Assembly (NCBI GenBank): GCA_964394665.1 | Contig: CAYMYN010000033.1 | Location: 1-45,933, forward strand | Source: CAYMYN01 sp964394665 | Lineage (GTDB): Bacteria; Planctomycetota; UBA1135; GCA-002686595 | DNA length: 45,933 bases | Direction of reading: 5' to 3' | Shown: positions 31,140 to 38,612 of the stretch, one piece after another | How the letters are laid out: each line of letters begins with the position of its first letter | How positions within the stretch are numbered: position 1 is the first letter of the stretch | Made by a program: the position numbers and the translations under genes | The notes under the pieces: generated by a model | Database searches by the model: none | Told to the model about the DNA's origin: nothing | What the model saw: the letters and a program-made list of their open reading frames with translations, nothing else

Positions 31140-33343
31140 CGCGCACCCCCCGCCGCGTGCGTTCCATCGCCCGAGTCCGCGCGCCGCGGCAACGTCGCGC
31201 GCAGCGCGCGCAGCACCTCGTTGCCCTGCGGGAAGAGCCACAGGGGCACCTCGGGGTCGGGGTCGTGCAGCACGACCGGGCGCACCATCACGATCACCTC
31301 GAGGTCCTGGTCGGAGTAGTCGAGGCCCTGGAAGAGCAGGCCGAGCAGCGGCACGCGCGAGATCCAGGGCGCGTAGCGGTTCTGGTCGGTGCGGTTGCGC
31401 TGGTCGAGGCCGCCGACGAGCAGGGTCTGGCCGTCCTGCAGGCGCGCGCTGGTGCGCAGGAGCCGGCTCTCGAAGGCGAAGGTGGCCGGGTTGCGGCCGG
31501 TGGACTCGACGATGAGCTGGGTCAGGGCCGCGTCGGGGGTCGAGATCTCGGGCACGAAGTCGATCGTCACGTCGCCCCGTTCCCCGACCAGGGGCCGCAC
31601 GGCCAGGTTGATGCCGAACTCGATGAAGCTGACGGCGGTCAGGACGCCCTGGGCCTCGACGTTGGTGGCGAAGGTGTCCTCGACCGGGATGCGCCCGCCG
31701 ACCTCGAAGACCGCCGTCTCGCCCGAGAGCACGGTCAGGGAGGGCTGGGCCAGGCTGCGCGCCAGGCCCTCGCGCTCGAGCACGCGGAAGAGGGTGTCGA
31801 TGGCGTAGTTCGAGCCCGAGACCTGGAGCTGGTTCGAGAGCTGGCCGTTCAGGAACCCGAAGACGTTCTGCACGTCCGAGTCGCTCTGGGCGCCCACGCG
31901 CGCGGCCTGGCTGCCCTGCAACGACGTGGCGTTGCCGGCGGGCAGCAGGGGGGGCTGGCTGAAGTCGCTGAGCAGCAGGTTGAAGTCGCCGTCGTAGGAC
32001 AGGATCGCGCTGCGGTTGACCTCGTAGATGCGGATGTCGACCCGCACCTGGGGGATGTTGCGCACCTCGACGAAGGACAGGATGCGTCCGCCGGCCAACT
32101 CGACGATCTTGGCCCGGCCGATGTTGACGCCCAGCAGGTTGCGCAAGATCGAACTGCCGACCCCGGATCGTCCTCCACCGCCCCCGCCGCCGGCGGCTCC
32201 GAATCCGCGCAGCAGCGTGCTGGTGACCCGCGTGTCGCCGGCTTGCGCCTCACGTCCCGCCAACCCGCCGGACTCATCCGCGATGGCCAGCATCTCGCCC
32301 CGCAGGTCGATCGGCTCCTCGCGTTCGATCGGCCCGTAGCGTAAGTTGCCCTCGTCATCGCGGAAGTAGGCCTGCTCCCGGATGAGCTGGGTGCGGGCAC
32401 TGCCGAGGGACTTGATGGCGAGCGAGAACAAGCGCACCAGCTCGACCTGGTTCTCCACCGAGCCATCGAGCACGAAGACGTCCACGCCATCGTCCGGCAG
32501 CGCACCGCGCTGAATGCGGCGCACTTCGACCCGCGCACCGGGGATCGTCGCGATCGCCTCGCGGATGCGCGCATCGGTCGGCTGAGGCAGTAGGGGCTGG
32601 GGAACCTCGGTGACGCGCAGGAGGTTGATCACGCGGCCCCCGGACATCTCGGCCCGGGCGTTGCTCTTTTCCTCATTACCCGGCAAGTCGGTGACAGCGA
32701 AGCCCCCCGAGATGCGTGCCCGGCTGGCCTCCAGGTACTGCGACGCCGCGCGCTCGGCCAGCTCGGACTGGCGCTGGGTGCGGACCTCGCCGCGCAGGAC
32801 GAGGGCGTCGCGGTGGGGCGCCATCTCGATCCGGATGCCTGGGTGCACGTCGCGCAGGGCGGCCTGCAGGGTCGAGATGTCGACCTGGACCTGCACCAGG
32901 TACATCTCGCTCGTGCCGTCCTCGAAGATCAGCAGCAGGTTCGTGCGGCCGGGGCGTTTGCCGCGCAGGAGCAACTCCTTCGGGGTGGGCTGATGGGCCG
33001 AGACGAAGTCGCGGCTGGTGTCCCCGTCGTCGGGCTCGTCGCCCAGCACCAGGGTCTTGACATCCCTGGGGAAGACCAGGCGCCGGAACTGGTTCTCGAC
33101 GATCTCGATCACCCCGGGCTCTTCCATCCCCGGCCCCTGGGGGCGCGCGCCCGGGGCGAGGGAGGGCGCTCCGCCCTCCGGCGCCGGGGCCCGGACCGGG
33201 CCGCGGGCGCCCGCCGTGGGCAGGGCCAGCCCCAGGGCGAAGAGGGCCAGGAACCAGGCCGGGGGCCTGCGGGCCCACCCCGATCGGGGCGTGGCGCCGG
33301 GGGAGGTCCCCCGCGGGGGGCTGCTGAGGGAGCTGGAACGCAT
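31136..33343 (-). CDS. cpaC: Tad pilus secretin CpaC/RcpA
   Basis: 735 residues from the ATG at 33343; the open frame upstream is not coding. The order is a long signal region (WFLALFALGLALPTAGARG), the pilus-secretin N domain (EIVENQFRRLVFPRDVKTLV ... TNLLLIFEDGTSEMYLVQV), and a BON-like region (PHRDALVLRGEVRTQRQSEL). A long less-conserved insert follows (about 255-420), with a poly-Gly run and a second BON-like part. The secretin domain ends with LQDGQTLLVGGLDQRNRTDQ, APWISRVPLLGLLFQG and LEVIVMVRPVVLHDPD. Typical RcpA is about 450-500 residues, so the insert is notable. It forms the outer-membrane channel of the Flp pilus and is the first gene of the operon. Confidence 0.93.
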   Translation of the reverse strand: MRSSSLSSPPRGTSPGATPRSGWARRPPAWFLALFALGLALPTAGARGPVRAPAPEGGAPSLAPGARPQGPGMEEPGVIEIVENQFRRLVFPRDVKTLVLGDEPDDGDTSRDFVSAHQPTPKELLLRGKRPGRTNLLLIFEDGTSEMYLVQVQVDISTLQAALRDVHPGIRIEMAPHRDALVLRGEVRTQRQSELAERAASQYLEASRARISGGFAVTDLPGNEEKSNARAEMSGGRVINLLRVTEVPQPLLPQPTDARIREAIATIPGARVEVRRIQRGALPDDGVDVFVLDGSVENQVELVRLFSLAIKSLGSARTQLIREQAYFRDDEGNLRYGPIEREEPIDLRGEMLAIADESGGLAGREAQAGDTRVTSTLLRGFGAAGGGGGGGRSGVGSSILRNLLGVNIGRAKIVELAGGRILSFVEVRNIPQVRVDIRIYEVNRSAILSYDGDFNLLLSDFSQPPLLPAGNATSLQGSQAARVGAQSDSDVQNVFGFLNGQLSNQLQVSGSNYAIDTLFRVLEREGLARSLAQPSLTVLSGETAVFEVGGRIPVEDTFATNVEAQGVLTAVSFIEFGINLAVRPLVGERGDVTIDFVPEISTPDAALTQLIVESTGRNPATFAFESRLLRTSARLQDGQTLLVGGLDQRNRTDQNRYAPWISRVPLLGLLFQGLDYSDQDLEVIVMVRPVVLHDPDPEVPLWLFPQGNEVLRALRATLPRRADSGDGTHAAGGAR

Positions 33344-33440
33344 GTCCTTGCCTGAGTCCTCTCGTCGGGCCTCGAACGACCCCGGGCCGGGGGCCGGGCT
33401 CACGCCCCCCTCCGGACCGCGCACCGGGGGCCGAGGGGTG

Positions 33441-33470
33441 AGTCTAACGGAAAATGCAACATCTTGGAAA
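33441..33470 (-). promoter_or_regulatory. Candidate promoter of the Tad operon
   Basis: On the minus strand TTTCCA and TAGACT are separated by 18 bases within the least GC-rich part of the intergenic region. TAGACT is the same hexamer that precedes rsmE. Transcription would start near 33434, leaving a leader of about 90 bases before the secretin. Confidence 0.35.
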
Positions 33471-34042
33471 GTCGTTTCTCCTCGGAGGTTTCCGCGCGCT
33501 CTCGGGGCCTTGGAGCGGGTCTGGGGGCGACCTGCCCGGCCCCTGGGAGCCCCCGCGGCCCGTCCCGATCGCCTGCCGGCGGGCCCGGGCGGACGGGCCG
33601 GGGAGGACTCCGAGGGGGGCGCCCCGTCCGGGGGCAGTTCGCGGCCAAATCCAGGCCCGGCGTGCCAGGGGCGGGACCGGAGACGGCTCTGGGCGTTCGG
33701 GAAGCCGACCGGCCAGGTAGGGAGCAGGGGCCGGGGCGCCCCTCCGCGCAGCCGGCCGCGGGTCGTGAACCCCGGGCGCGACGGCCCGGGCCGCCTCCGG
33801 CCGCCGCATTCTCCCCCGCCTGCCCGCGCCCGGTTGCGTGCGCCCGTGGGCCCGGGTCGGGTTGGCGCCGCGCCGACCTGCCCCTGAAATGAAGGTGACC
33901 GGGACAGGCCCCAGGGCGAACCCCAGAAACCTGACCCGATCCATTCCCCCACCCGCTAAGAGGGGCGAGCGCCCCGAATGCGCACTGAAACCTGAAGAAA
34001 AGTTCAGGCGCGTCCCGAGGGCGGTCCGGGCGCCCCCGCCCC

Positions 34043-34059
34043 GCGGCCCGAGGGGCCGC
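34043..34059 (-). terminator. GC hairpin after radC
   Basis: gcggccc and gggccgc are separated by three bases, 12 bases past the radC stop. A strong stem without a T-tract. It is probably the end of the radC message. Confidence 0.4.
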
Positions 34060-34070
34060 CCGGAGCCCCC

Positions 34071-34781
34071 TCAGAACCCCATCCGCTCCCGCAGGGAGAC
34101 GAAGGCCCCCCGGCCCAGGACCACGTGGTCGAGCAGGGGCACGCCGAGCAGGCGACCGGCGTCGAGCAGGCGCCGGGTCACCTCGACGTCCTCCGCCGAG
34201 GGCTCCGGGTCCCCCGAGGGGTGGTTGTGGACCGCCACCAGGGCCGCCGCGCCGCGCCGCAGGGCCGGGCGGAACACCTCGCGCGGGTGGACCAGGGAGG
34301 TCGTCAGGGTTCCCTCGCTGACCTCCTCGACCGCCAGCAGGCGGTGCTTGCCGTCCACGATCAGGACCGAGAACACCTCGCGCTCCCGGCCCCGCAGGCG
34401 CGGCGCCATCAGGCGGTAGACGCCCCCCGGCGAGCGGATCGAGTCCGAGCGCACCCAACGCAGCTCTTCCACCCGCCGCCCCAGGGCGAAGGCCGCCGCG
34501 AGCGAGCGCGCCCCCGCCGGCCCAAGCCCCGCCTCGCGCCGCAGGCGCGCCGGCTCCCAGCGCGAGAGTTGCTCGAGGTCGAGCTCCTGCAGGCGCGGCA
34601 GGCGGCGCCGGCCGCCGCGCCCCAGGATCCACTCGAGCAACCGGCCGGTCTCCGCCGCGTCGAGGTCGACGCGGCCCGCGGGGAGGTCGGGCCCCGCGCC
34701 GACCGCCGCCGCGACCCCCAGCGCTCCGCCGCGCGAGCCCCCGGGCTGGCGCTCCCCTTCCCCACCCAACGCGTCCGGCAT
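34071..34781 (-). CDS. radC: RadC-family JAMM-domain protein
   Basis: 236 residues from the ATG at 34781 (a GTG directly upstream is possible). The C-terminal half is the RadC JAB/MPN domain. It has the metal motif VAVHNHPSGDPEPSAEDVEV with its His-x-His, Ser and Asp, an upstream REVFSVLIVDGKHRL strand, and the C-terminal LLGVPLLDHVVLGRG. The N-terminal half corresponds to the UPF0758 helix-hairpin-helix part (LSRWEPARLRREAGLGPAGA), shorter than usual. RadC is dispensable for DNA repair in the species tested; the domain is metallopeptidase-like and its substrate is unknown. The gene is single, divergent from the small protein at 34926. Confidence 0.9.
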   Translation of the reverse strand: MPDALGGEGERQPGGSRGGALGVAAAVGAGPDLPAGRVDLDAAETGRLLEWILGRGGRRRLPRLQELDLEQLSRWEPARLRREAGLGPAGARSLAAAFALGRRVEELRWVRSDSIRSPGGVYRLMAPRLRGREREVFSVLIVDGKHRLLAVEEVSEGTLTTSLVHPREVFRPALRRGAAALVAVHNHPSGDPEPSAEDVEVTRRLLDAGRLLGVPLLDHVVLGRGAFVSLRERMGF

Positions 34782-34925
34782 CACGCTGCCCTGACCGGAC
34801 CGGACGCGATCGGTTGCACCCGCTCGGGAAACACCGTGTACCGGCGCTGGGACGACGTGAAGAAACCCTCAGGTTCGTCCGCCGAGGCCGCTATCCGGCA
34901 CCGATGAAGACGGTAGGGGGACGAC

Positions 34926-35024
34926 ATGGAAACCTGGATCCCGGCGGCGCTCGCACTCGCTGCTCTCTGGTCGCTCGAGGTGCTGCTGTTCTTGGCAGCC
35001 TACGTGAGCTTCAACCGCTCGTAG
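34926..35024 (+). CDS. Small single-span membrane protein (32 aa)
   Basis: The frame METWIPAALALAALWSLEVL continues to LFLAAYVSFNRS and a stop. Nearly all of it is one hydrophobic helix, with acidic and basic residues at the two ends. A strong AGGGGGA ribosome-binding site ends six to seven bases before the ATG, which argues that it is real. A TTGCAC hexamer with a weak partner lies about 90 bases upstream. It is alone between radC and the metallopeptidase gene, and a hairpin follows at 35080-35103. The function is unknown; such peptides often modulate membrane complexes. Confidence 0.55.
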   Translation: METWIPAALALAALWSLEVLLFLAAYVSFNRS

Positions 35025-35079
35025 GAACGGGGTCCGTCGGCGCCGTGCTGGGTGCGCCGCGCGGATCCGTTCCCAGAGT

Positions 35080-35103
35080 CGTTCACCGCGAGCGCGGCGA
35101 ACG
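35080..35103. terminator. Hairpin between convergent genes
   Basis: cgttc...gaacg outer arms and ccgc...gcgg inner arms, with one mismatch and a four-base loop. It lies between the small protein and the oppositely oriented metallopeptidase gene, so it could end both messages. Confidence 0.5.
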
Positions 35104-35196
35104 CCGTCGGGAGTCTCCCCGCGACCCGGGGGCCATGGGGTTCATCGGACCCAGGTCCCCCGGGCGCCTTGCTCCGGGAGCCGCGCGCGCCGCCGA

Positions 35197-36393
35197 TCAG
35201 CGCTCCGACTCGATCGAGTCGAAGAGGTCGCGCTGCACCGCCTCGAGTTCCAGGTGGGTCCGGGCGCGGAAGGTCTCGGCCGGGGCCGTGCCCGCGGCGC
35301 AGCCGGCGACCATCTCGTAGAGCAAACGCTCGCCGTACCAGCGTTGCACGTGGTCCACCAGGGCCAGGGACTGGGCGTAGGCGCGGGCGATCTCGGCTGG
35401 GTCGTCCCAGGTCGCGAGGCTGCCCTTCAGACGCTCGAGGGGGAAGGGCGCGTGGGCGACCAGGGAGCGGCGCGTGCGCTGCACGCGTTGGTCGCGGTCG
35501 GTGTCGAAGGGTTCCTCGAGCCACTGCGCCAAGCCCTCGTTGAGCCAACCGGGCACGTCGCGCCCCCCCAGGGCCCGCACGAAGGCGTGCACGAGCTCGT
35601 GGCGCAACACGCGGCGCAGCTCGGCCAGCTCGCCGCCCAGGTCCTGCACCGGCACGCGCACGACCCCGTCGTACACGCCCCCCGCCCAGTGCCCGAGCCC
35701 GGTCAGCCGCCCGAAGCTCTCGCGGTCGTACACCACGACCTGAATCTTGGGTCTTCCCGGGCCGACCGGGTGGTGGCCGAAGAGCTCGGCGAAGGAGCGG
35801 TAGGCCTCCTCGAGGGTGTCGAGCATCGCCCGCTGGCCGCGGTGCAGAAGCTCGGTGCGGCCGCCGTCGTAGGAGAGCTGGAAGTGGGTCGACTCGTCGG
35901 TCCAGAAGTCGGCCTCGGCCTCGCCCTGCCGGCGCCAGCGCTCGAGCAGGCTCGAGAGGTCCGCGCGGGTGGGATCGAGCTCGACCGCGCGCGCGAGGGC
36001 GGCGAGCGCCGCCTCGAACCGCGAGCGGTCGGCGTAGTCCTCGCGCGCCGCGCGGGCCAGGGCCTCGGCCAGGTTGCGCGCGAAGACCGGCTCGTCGGGC
36101 GCGCCGGCCAGGCACTCCTCGAAGAGCGCCACGGCGCGCGCGTGCTCGCCCGCCTCGAGGGCCTCGATCGCCTGGCGGTTGAGCTCGGCGAGGCGGCGCG
36201 GGATGCCGGCCGAGGACGCGGTCGGGGTCAGGGTGGCGTTGCCCAGGGAGACCCGCCCGCCCGGGTCGGGCTCGGGCTCCGCGGGGGCCGGGGCGGAGGG
36301 CTGCGGCTCGGGCGCCTGCTCGAGGCCGGACACGTACCAGGCCGCGGCGGACGCGGCGAGCAGGGCCGCGACGAGCAGGGCGGGGAACCTCAC
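35197..36393 (-). CDS. Exported HExxH metallopeptidase with TPR-like part
   Basis: 398 residues; the GTG at 36393 overlaps the stop of the cysteine-cluster gene. An N-terminal hydrophobic segment (FPALLVAALLAASAAAWYVS) is a signal or anchor. A Pro-rich linker and about 90 helical residues of TPR type follow (REALEAGEHARAVALFEEC region, about 65-150). The zinc site is RVLRHELVHAFVRALGG with His265, Glu266 and His269, and the third ligand is probably Glu286 in PGWLNEGLAQWLEEPFD, the gluzincin arrangement. An IQVVVYDRESFGRLTG strand precedes it. Proteins of this kind are annotated as peptidase MA-like in Planctomycetota. It is the last gene of the kinase operon, and its substrate is unknown. Confidence 0.85.
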   Translation of the reverse strand: MRFPALLVAALLAASAAAWYVSGLEQAPEPQPSAPAPAEPEPDPGGRVSLGNATLTPTASSAGIPRRLAELNRQAIEALEAGEHARAVALFEECLAGAPDEPVFARNLAEALARAAREDYADRSRFEAALAALARAVELDPTRADLSSLLERWRRQGEAEADFWTDESTHFQLSYDGGRTELLHRGQRAMLDTLEEAYRSFAELFGHHPVGPGRPKIQVVVYDRESFGRLTGLGHWAGGVYDGVVRVPVQDLGGELAELRRVLRHELVHAFVRALGGRDVPGWLNEGLAQWLEEPFDTDRDQRVQRTRRSLVAHAPFPLERLKGSLATWDDPAEIARAYAQSLALVDHVQRWYGERLLYEMVAGCAAGTAPAETFRARTHLELEAVQRDLFDSIESER

Positions 36394-37280
36394 GGCGTGC
36401 CCTCCCCCGCCGCGGGCGCGGCCGTGCCCAGCCCCACGCCGCGCGCGGCGAGCAGGGCGGGGAAACGGCCGTAGGCGGCCGGATACCCGTGGTCGCGCTC
36501 GATGCGACGCAGGCGCGCGAGGAAGCCCTCGTGGGCCTCGGCCAACGCGTCCTCGGTGCGTTCGTCGCAGAAGTAGGTGCGGCAACCCAGGGCGCGGCCC
36601 TCGCGGGCGGTGCAGCGGCCGCCGACGTGGAAGGGACAGCGCCCGGGCGATTCGGGGGGCGGTGCGTCGGGGTGTCGGGCGGCGGCGAAGTCGGCCTCGA
36701 GGGCGGTGGCGAACAACTCGTGCCCCGCCTCCTCGAAGCGGCAACACAGGCCCGAGAGCTCGCAGCGCGCGCCGGAGGCCGCCACGTGCGCGTCGACCTC
36801 GGCGTACAGCTCGGCGAGGGCCGCGAAGGCCGACTCGCGGGCCCCGGCCGGGGGCTCGACCGCGATGCCGGGGCACGTCGCGCGCGCGGCCTCGAAGGCC
36901 GCGGGGTCGTGCTCGAGGGCGGGCCAGAAGGGGAAGCTGCGGCAGTGCTCGGGGCGCGCGGCGTAGACCGTGCAGCGGTTGGTGCCGGCGAGCAGGGCGC
37001 AGCGGCCGCCCTCCTCGCGCAACGAGAGGCGCAGCTCGCCGGTGCGCGGATCGGGCAGGGTGCGCAGGTGCGCGCGGGCGAAGGCGGCCTCGCCCAGGTC
37101 CAGGGCCGCGGCCAGGGCCGGGATCTCGGAGGGCTCGACCCACACCGCTCCGGTGCCGCCCGAACAACAGTGGCCGCAGCGGTGACAGAGGAAGGAGAAC
37201 GCGAGCGCCGAGCCGTCGGCCGCGCGGGCGCTGCCGTGGCGCGGGAGGGCCTGCGGTCCCTGGTCGCTGGGCGCGTTCAC
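36390..37280 (-). CDS. YkgJ-family cysteine-cluster protein with two clusters
   Basis: 296 residues; the GTG at 37280 overlaps the kinase stop (GTGA). Cluster one is FLCHRCGHCCSGGTGAV (Cys32, 35, 38, 39) followed by GRCALLAGTNRCTVYAARPE and EHCRSFPFWP, the CxxCxxCC plus CxxxxxRPxxCxxFP pattern of the YkgJ family. A second, less regular cluster is ARCELSGLCCRFEEAGHELF followed by GRCPFHVGGRCTAREGRALG and CRTYFCDE. YkgJ domains bind zinc or iron-sulfur clusters; most members have one domain, so this is a double unit. It lies between the kinase and the metallopeptidase. The function is unknown. Confidence 0.88.
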   Translation of the reverse strand: MNAPSDQGPQALPRHGSARAADGSALAFSFLCHRCGHCCSGGTGAVWVEPSEIPALAAALDLGEAAFARAHLRTLPDPRTGELRLSLREEGGRCALLAGTNRCTVYAARPEHCRSFPFWPALEHDPAAFEAARATCPGIAVEPPAGARESAFAALAELYAEVDAHVAASGARCELSGLCCRFEEAGHELFATALEADFAAARHPDAPPPESPGRCPFHVGGRCTAREGRALGCRTYFCDERTEDALAEAHEGFLARLRRIERDHGYPAAYGRFPALLAARGVGLGTAAPAAGEGTP

Positions 37281-38359
37281 CGGCGCCTGCCGCGGCTGGG
37301 GGGCGGGCCGGGACGGCGCCGCGCCGGGGAGGAACCGGGGCCGCCGCGGAAGTCGAGCGCCTCGCGGCCCGCGAGTTGCTCCTGGATGTCCTGCGCGAGC
37401 TCCTCCCACGACTGGTATCGCACGTCCTTGTCCTTCGCCATCATCTTCTCGACGAAGTAGTGCAGGTGCGGCGAGAGTCCGCGCCCCTTCAGCTCGGGCG
37501 AGGAGAGCGACTGCATGATCTGCATGCGCAGGAGCTCGCGATCGTCCGAGCCCTCGAAGGGCAGCTTGCCCACCACCAGGTGGAACAGGGTCACGCCCAG
37601 ACTGTAGATGTCGCTGCGGATGTCGGCCTCGGCGCCGCCCAGGGCGGCCTCGGGCGAGAGGTAGGCCGCCGTGCCGACGGCCTGGTCGGGGGCCTGCGCG
37701 CAGCTCCCCTTCTCGGCGGCGAAGCCCAGGTCGATCAGCTTCACCCGCCCGTTGTTCGAGAGCATGATGTTGCCGGGCTTCACGTCGCGGTGCACGGTGC
37801 CCTTGGACTGCAGGTAGGCGAGCACCTCGCTGACCTCCAGCACGATGCGCAGGGCCGAGGCCTCGGGGAAGGCGCTGCCCTGGTCGAGCAGCTCGAGCAG
37901 GGTGCTGCCGTCGACCAGCTCCATGCGCGCGAAGAAGGTGTTGCCGCTGCGCGCGACGCCGTAGCCGCGCACCAGGCCCGGGTGCTCGAGGGTCTCGAGC
38001 AGCTTGCCCTCGGCGATGAAGCCCTTGCGCGTGGCGTCGTTGCGGGCGGCCTCGGGCTTGAGCACCTTGAGCGCCAGCAAGCGCGCGGTCTTCTTCTCGA
38101 GGGCCCGGAAGACGTCGGCCGTGCCGCCCGTGCCGAGCTTGCCCAGGATCTCGTAGCCGGGCAGCTCGGGGATCTCGCCCGCCTGGGTGCGACGCAACCT
38201 CTCGACCTGCTCGGGGTCCCACCCCACTTCGCGCACCAGCAACTCGTCGAGGTCCGCGCCGCGCTGCAGCGCGCCGGCGAGGGGTTCCGCCCGTTCACGG
38301 GCGAGATGCCCGCGGTGGACCAGGAGGGCCAGGAAACGCAGCTCGTCGGCGGGGTTCAT
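37277..38359 (-). CDS. Hanks-type Ser/Thr protein kinase
   Basis: 360 residues from the ATG at 38359. Residues 1-65 are a helical N-terminal region (RFLALLVHRGHLARERAEPL). The kinase domain spans about 68-335: Gly loop LGKLGTGGTADVFRA, catalytic Lys98 in LALKVLKPEA, catalytic loop TVHRDVKPGNIML (Asp192), KLIDLGFAAEKG (DLG in place of DFG) and the APE-equivalent GTAAYLSPEAALGG. There is no transmembrane helix, and the tail is Pro/Arg-rich, so it is a cytoplasmic kinase. It is the first gene of a three-gene operon with the double-cluster and metallopeptidase genes. The FHA protein at 12.4-14.4 kb could read its phosphothreonines, but nothing links them directly. Confidence 0.93.
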   Translation of the reverse strand: MNPADELRFLALLVHRGHLARERAEPLAGALQRGADLDELLVREVGWDPEQVERLRRTQAGEIPELPGYEILGKLGTGGTADVFRALEKKTARLLALKVLKPEAARNDATRKGFIAEGKLLETLEHPGLVRGYGVARSGNTFFARMELVDGSTLLELLDQGSAFPEASALRIVLEVSEVLAYLQSKGTVHRDVKPGNIMLSNNGRVKLIDLGFAAEKGSCAQAPDQAVGTAAYLSPEAALGGAEADIRSDIYSLGVTLFHLVVGKLPFEGSDDRELLRMQIMQSLSSPELKGRGLSPHLHYFVEKMMAKDKDVRYQSWEELAQDIQEQLAGREALDFRGGPGSSPARRRPGPPPSRGRRR

Positions 38360-38612
38360 GGGGCAGCGGGGCGAGGGGTCGTCGCGGCGCGCAGCAGTGT
38401 GCCCGCCGGCGCCCGGCGGCGCCCCTTTCATCGCTCGCGGGGGCCCCCCGACGCAAGCCCTGGGGCTTTCGCCGCGGAAGAAGGGAGCGCGTCAAGTCCG
38501 GCCGACGGGGGGTCCGAAACGTGCCCTGTCCCGGACGGCCGCTCCCCGGCGGCCCTCGGGCGTGGGTCCTTCCCGAACCCCCGCGCGTCGGCGCTTCCTC
38601 GCCCAAGTCCCC

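Larger units (their letters stand above)
33344..34070. other. Long intergenic region upstream of the Tad operon
   Basis: About 730 bases with no gene I can support between radC and the secretin. It includes a candidate promoter (33441-33470), an AT-richer island around it, and a hairpin after radC (34043-34059). A minus-strand frame from 33944 to 33444 has a Pro/Arg/Gly-rich translation typical of non-coding GC-rich DNA. Confidence 0.55.

Noticed and set aside
33886..33915. REP-like motif (gtgaccgggacaggc), with a partial likeness near 38519-38535
   Set aside because: The shared core is only about ten bases and there is no paired inverted copy or RAYT gene.
33444..33944. 166-residue minus-strand frame upstream of the secretin
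   Set aside because: Pro/Arg/Gly-rich translation without motifs, overlapping the candidate promoter; typical of non-coding GC-rich DNA.
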